Assembly (NCBI GenBank): GCA_050486105.1
Contig: JBJHCR010000107.1
Span: forward strand, 1 to 17,773
Length of the DNA stretch: 17,773 nucleotides
From: JAEXNA01 sp050486105
Lineage (GTDB): Bacteria > Vulcanimicrobiota > Xenobia > Xenobiales > JADMJV01
Reading direction: 5' to 3'
Under the pieces are notes generated by a model that saw only the letters and a list, made by a program, of their open reading frames with translations, ran no database searches and was not told where the DNA came from. A program made the translations under genes and the position numbers. Below, one piece after another: positions 15,660 to 17,773 of this stretch. How positions within the stretch are numbered: position 1 is the first letter of the stretch; the number at the start of each line of letters is the position of its first letter.

Positions 15660-16166
15660 AGAATATCTAGTACATTGAAGCCCCTAGTCAGGTTGGAGAC
15701 CAAGCAGTCGGACGAGAGCCCCCCTAAACCAGAGGTCTCGCTTGATACCCAAGACAGCTTCGAGACCTCTTCCCAAATTTCTCCTGGCTTGATACCCGAC
15801 GCTCCCCAAGCGCAGGGCGGTCGGATTCGCAGTTTCTTGCGCTCGAGCCTCGAAACGGCAAAAGCCGTGACCACCGTTTTGCTTTCAGGGAGTATGATGC
15901 TCGGAGGAGTGGCCTTGATGGGTTTGGGTGTAGCAACCGGCCCGGTTGCGGCCGTAGCAGGAGTGACTGTAGGGGGTATTTTGGCAAAAGAAGGGGTCAA
16001 GCTGTTGGTTCGAGGACTCGACGCCTCAGACCAGAGCTTCCCTCCCCAGCCGTCGACCGAACACGAGTCTTGGAGAAGGGCTGGAACAGTTTTTCCTGCT
16101 CCTGCTCGGGGATCCCTTGACCCTGGTCTTGGACTGCCGTCGCCACCCACTGGCCATCCGATTTGA
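15657..16166 (+). CDS. Small Gly-rich membrane-type protein with chimeric tail
   Basis: A 169-residue protein. Residues 1-60 are polar, Ser/Pro-rich and probably disordered. Residues about 71-110 form one long or two short hydrophobic Gly/Ala/Val segments (TVLLSGSMMLGG, LMGLGVATGPVAAVAGVTVG), a likely membrane hairpin or channel-like segment. The last 45 residues or so (125-169; SFPPQPSTEHESW onward) lie over the antisense strand of a dead histidine kinase whose recognisable reading ends near 16027. The tail is therefore probably read-through into foreign sequence, and the ancestral C-terminus was likely lost or moved. It is third in the plus-strand operon, 74 bases after the 891-aa gene. It could be an immunity-type membrane protein, a translocator or holin-like partner, or a second small effector. 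I do not recognise the family. The start has a strong ribosome site. Confidence 0.6.
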   Translation: MRISSTLKPLVRLETKQSDESPPKPEVSLDTQDSFETSSQISPGLIPDAPQAQGGRIRSFLRSSLETAKAVTTVLLSGSMMLGGVALMGLGVATGPVAAVAGVTVGGILAKEGVKLLVRGLDASDQSFPPQPSTEHESWRRAGTVFPAPARGSLDPGLGLPSPPTGHPI

Positions 16167-16578
16167 GACCAATTTTCACCACGGTGCTTGGCTCGGAAGC
16201 CTTGATGGTATTACTCAAGAGATTATTCAAGACATGCTCAATCTTATGCGGGTCGATCAGGAGCCTCGGAATCTCCCTAACCATTGCGAGATCGATGGTG
16301 CTCCCCTTTCCCTGGGCCAGCATTCGGTTGGTCTCTGCGGTTGAGGCAAGGAGCTTGGTCATGCCTGTAAGGGACCTTCGAAGCTCCACCTTTCCTGACT
16401 AGATTTCCGATAGGTCCAAGGTGTCTTCAACCACCCTCAGCATAAACTCGGCCGTGGCCCGAACTTTCTGAAGCATCTTCGTTTGTTTCTCGTTGAACCC
16501 GCCGACGAGTCCCCTTATGGGGCCGAAAGCCCACGGATTGATATTGAGAGGAGACTGGAGACTCATTCCATAGGAACC
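16027..16578 (-). pseudogene. Decayed histidine kinase fragment
   Basis: Reading the minus strand from 16578 in one frame gives a HisKA region: SLQSPLNI, then FNEKQTKMLQKVRATAEFML and VVEDTLDLSEI, an in-frame TAG (16399-16401), then SGKVELRRS. An HATPase region follows, with the N box HVLNNLLSNTIKAS, VQDQGQGIPEQEQEKLFQPF and STAGEGSSGL. Where functional kinases continue GLGLAIV..., the frame runs RRRVLEPTA and stops at 15997-15999. Lesions: no N-terminal sensor, with an in-frame TGA at 16597-16599; no His in the H box, where the aligned position is Met in YGMSLQSPL; the nonsense codon, where a Glu codon is expected (SEIESGK); and loss of the last glycine motif. It resembles sensory kinases of the PAS-HisKA-HATPase type. 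It cannot be active as it stands and appears to be a relic joined to the effector operon's end. Confidence 0.75.
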
Positions 16579-16612
16579 ACGCCTCCCGCCCCACCCTCAA
16601 GCAAGGCCGGTC

Positions 16613-16954
16613 CTAGCTCCCGTGGTGGACATCCTCGAGAAGGTCGCGGGTCGACACTTGCTCGGCTTTAGCGTGACCTATCTCGATGGCCGACATGTCC
16701 GGCTCCTCAACGGCCAACATATGGTAGCGTGAAGCATTCTTCGGCTCAATGTAAAGGCTCATGTCGTCAGCGAAAAACTTGTTGAAGAAATTTTCCCACT
16801 CAATGGGTTCGCCAAATTGATGCCCGGGAAAATTAAATCCGATGCTGCGAGTCCCATCGGCGTTGTCTTGAGCCGCGGGTATCCCGTTCCAATGCTCAGC
16901 CCATTCTCGAACTTTCGGGCGCTCTCGGATTCTTTGTAGGGTTCTAGTTAACAT
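16613..16954 (-). CDS. Small protein of the family mislabelled glucan branching enzyme
   Basis: A 113-residue soluble protein. ATG at 16954 with an excellent GGAGGT site (16961-16966) six bases upstream. The pattern REWAEHWNGIPAAQ (21-34), then IGFNFPG (43-49), IEWENFFNKFFADDMSLYIE (55-74) and ASRYHML (78-84) matches small proteins of about 100-150 residues that read IRxWAExRGGxPA, LRIDFPG, ISWDEFFxKFDExxLAxLYQ and SRFxKLV. Those are commonly annotated as 1,4-alpha-glucan branching enzyme, a label with no support in such short proteins because they lack the glycosidase barrel. Their real function is unknown to me. The C-terminal 25 residues here (AEQVSTRDLLEDVHHGS) are extra. It is monocistronic; the histidine kinase relic begins about 35 bases downstream. 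The family match is from memory of the pattern. Confidence 0.65.
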   Translation of the reverse strand: MLTRTLQRIRERPKVREWAEHWNGIPAAQDNADGTRSIGFNFPGHQFGEPIEWENFFNKFFADDMSLYIEPKNASRYHMLAVEEPDMSAIEIGHAKAEQVSTRDLLEDVHHGS

Positions 16955-16960
16955 AAAAAT

Positions 16961-16966
16961 ACCTCC
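16961..16966 (-). promoter_or_regulatory. Strong Shine-Dalgarno site before the 113-aa gene
   Basis: The minus strand reads GGAGGT six bases before the ATG at 16954, the strongest ribosome binding site in the window, suggesting efficient translation. Confidence 0.7.
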
Positions 16967-17004
16967 GGTCTAAGCGTATTCCCCAACAGAAATTCGCGGT
17001 ACGA

Positions 17005-17044
17005 CCAAAAGGATAAGCCTGGGGTATACACCCATCCCTTTTGG
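17005..17044. repeat. Inverted repeat between the DUF1622 and 113-aa genes
   Basis: CCAAAAGG (17005-17012) and CCTTTTGG (17037-17044) form a perfect 8-bp stem. Inside it GGGT (17022-17025) and ACCC (17030-17033) form a second 4-bp stem with loop ATAC. It lies 75 bases after the DUF1622 stop and 51 bases before the start of the 113-aa gene, so it could end one transcript or regulate the next. No U-tract follows on either strand. Confidence 0.4.
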
Positions 17045-17118
17045 CCTTCACCCAGACCATCGAAGGCGACTCATCTTAAGCGAACCCGAACGGCAAGTGA
17101 CTCAAGAAGGCCAGCAAC

Positions 17119-17469
17119 CTACCCCTCCAAAGTCTCTCCATTCTTATGGAACTGCTCCACTTCGCGCTCAAGAAAATAGCTGATAACCGTACGGATCCCC
17201 ACAATGGCGGCCAGGAAACCAAGATCCGTGAGAGTTGGGTGGGCCAGAGTCTTGATGATATCGGCCGCGATCATGAACTCCAGACCCATCAGCAAGTACG
17301 AGCCTAAATTATGGCGTAAGGCCTCACGGTGACGAAACTTCTCGAAGTCGTTCAAGGCCTGCAGTTCAACTTTAGGAAGCTTAAGCAAAATCAAGACAAC
17401 ACCAAGAAGAATGACCGCCACGCCGATACCGCCCACAACTAGGGCTATAGTGTCGATAACCTGTACCAT
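17119..17469 (-). CDS. DUF1622 family membrane protein
   Basis: A 116-residue integral membrane protein with a start at ATG 17469. Hydrophobic helices lie at about 6-29 (TIALVVGGIGVAVILLGVVLIL), 56-72 and 80-98. The diagnostic DUF1622 pattern is present: an R-x-LGxYLLxGLEFxxAADIIxT-like core (LGSYLLMGLEFMIAADIIKT, residues 55-74), then TxxxLGxLAAIVGIRTVISYFLEREVE. The family is full length, usually about 115-130 residues. Members are uncharacterised inner-membrane proteins in many phyla; no reaction is established. It appears monocistronic, with a 164-base gap to the next gene on the same strand. The ribosome site is weak (AGGA about 14 bases upstream), so the start could be slightly different, but the first helix leaves little room. 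Confidence 0.85.
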   Translation of the reverse strand: MVQVIDTIALVVGGIGVAVILLGVVLILLKLPKVELQALNDFEKFRHREALRHNLGSYLLMGLEFMIAADIIKTLAHPTLTDLGFLAAIVGIRTVISYFLEREVEQFHKNGETLEG

Positions 17470-17773
17470 CTAGAAACTGCTTACGTCCTGGCCTTCGAAA
17501 TCCTGGTAGCGAATGTCTTCACTTCAGCCCAAAATTAGGGATCGCAAACTTCCTCGGTTGAGTCTAAAGTGCAAACTATCCTCGGCCGGCAACGGAGAGC
17601 TATTCGCCCTCTTGAACTCCCGTGGTTTCCACCGAACCGTAAAGATTTGAAGTCATTCTGCTTGGTTCGCGCTCACCCTAGTACAACGTCTGCAAAATTC
17701 GTCCCTAGCCCTGGCGGCCATGCATCCTCTCTCGCAGCGTCGAAGCTCACTCAAATACGCCTGGTATTAAGCG
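17470..17773. other. Terminal 304 bases without a supported gene
   Basis: No gene, RNA or repeat is convincing here. One plus-strand frame stays open from about 17539 to the window end (about 78 codons; possible GTG at 17569), but it has no ribosome site and a composition unlike the neighbouring genes. It may hold the promoter of the DUF1622 gene and the edge of whatever lies beyond. Confidence 0.4.

Noticed and set aside
15515..16150. Minus-strand 211-codon frame opposite the effector operon end
   Set aside because: It is antisense to two better-supported genes, has low-complexity composition and is a different frame from the histidine kinase motifs.
16027..16578. Active histidine kinase gene
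   Set aside because: In-frame TAG, no phosphoacceptor His, no N-terminal region and a broken last glycine motif.

Overview
The window reads as chromosomal DNA of a bacterium with type IV pili or a related pseudopilus. GC is mid-range (about 55% by eye) and GTG and TTG starts are frequent: at least five of the eleven intact protein genes appear to begin with one. I cannot assign a phylum. Minor prepilins with very large passenger domains, together with a PEGA-domain Ser/Thr kinase, fit poorly characterised environmental lineages, but that is only an impression. I saw no rRNA, tRNA, CRISPR array or insertion sequence.

Positions 1-12 kb: two minor-pilin-type operons, both on the minus strand, flank a short plus-strand pair. 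Cluster A (3437 down to 93) encodes a PilV/GspI-like prepilin, a PilW/GspJ-like prepilin and a 746-residue PilX/GspK-like anchored protein with a DUF4900-like segment. Cluster B (11942 down to 7754) encodes a 993-residue PilX/GspK-like anchored protein, a PilV/GspI-like prepilin and a PilW/GspJ-like prepilin. Genes within each cluster overlap, several by 4 bases (ATGA). Between the clusters lie a membrane Ser/Thr kinase (kinase domain, AAA-type ATPase domain, one membrane segment, four PEGA repeats, proline-rich tail) and a secreted protein of unknown function. The layout suggests a surface or secretion apparatus with its own signalling kinase.

Positions 12-16.2 kb: a plus-strand operon starts from a recognisable promoter. 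It encodes an acidic all-helical protein with internal repeats, an 891-residue protein without a signal peptide, and a small glycine-rich membrane-type protein. The 891-residue protein has a disordered Ser/Arg-rich N-terminus, a coiled-coil part, a Gly/Ala-rich linker like the pre-toxin regions of polymorphic toxins, and a compact C-terminal domain. It looks like a delivered effector or polymorphic toxin with an upstream chaperone or adaptor and a downstream membrane or immunity partner. This is the best candidate for an undescribed system here; its function is inference. The C-terminal domain contains a stretch that aligns without gaps to the Fic motif helix but lacks the catalytic residues.

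Positions 16-17.8 kb: a decayed histidine kinase fragment lies on the minus strand. It has a nonsense codon, no intact phosphoacceptor histidine and a broken nucleotide-binding end, and it underlies the last 45 codons of the small membrane protein. Upstream of it are a small protein of a family often labelled glucan branching enzyme, an inverted repeat, and a DUF1622 membrane protein. The last 300 bases hold no gene I can support.
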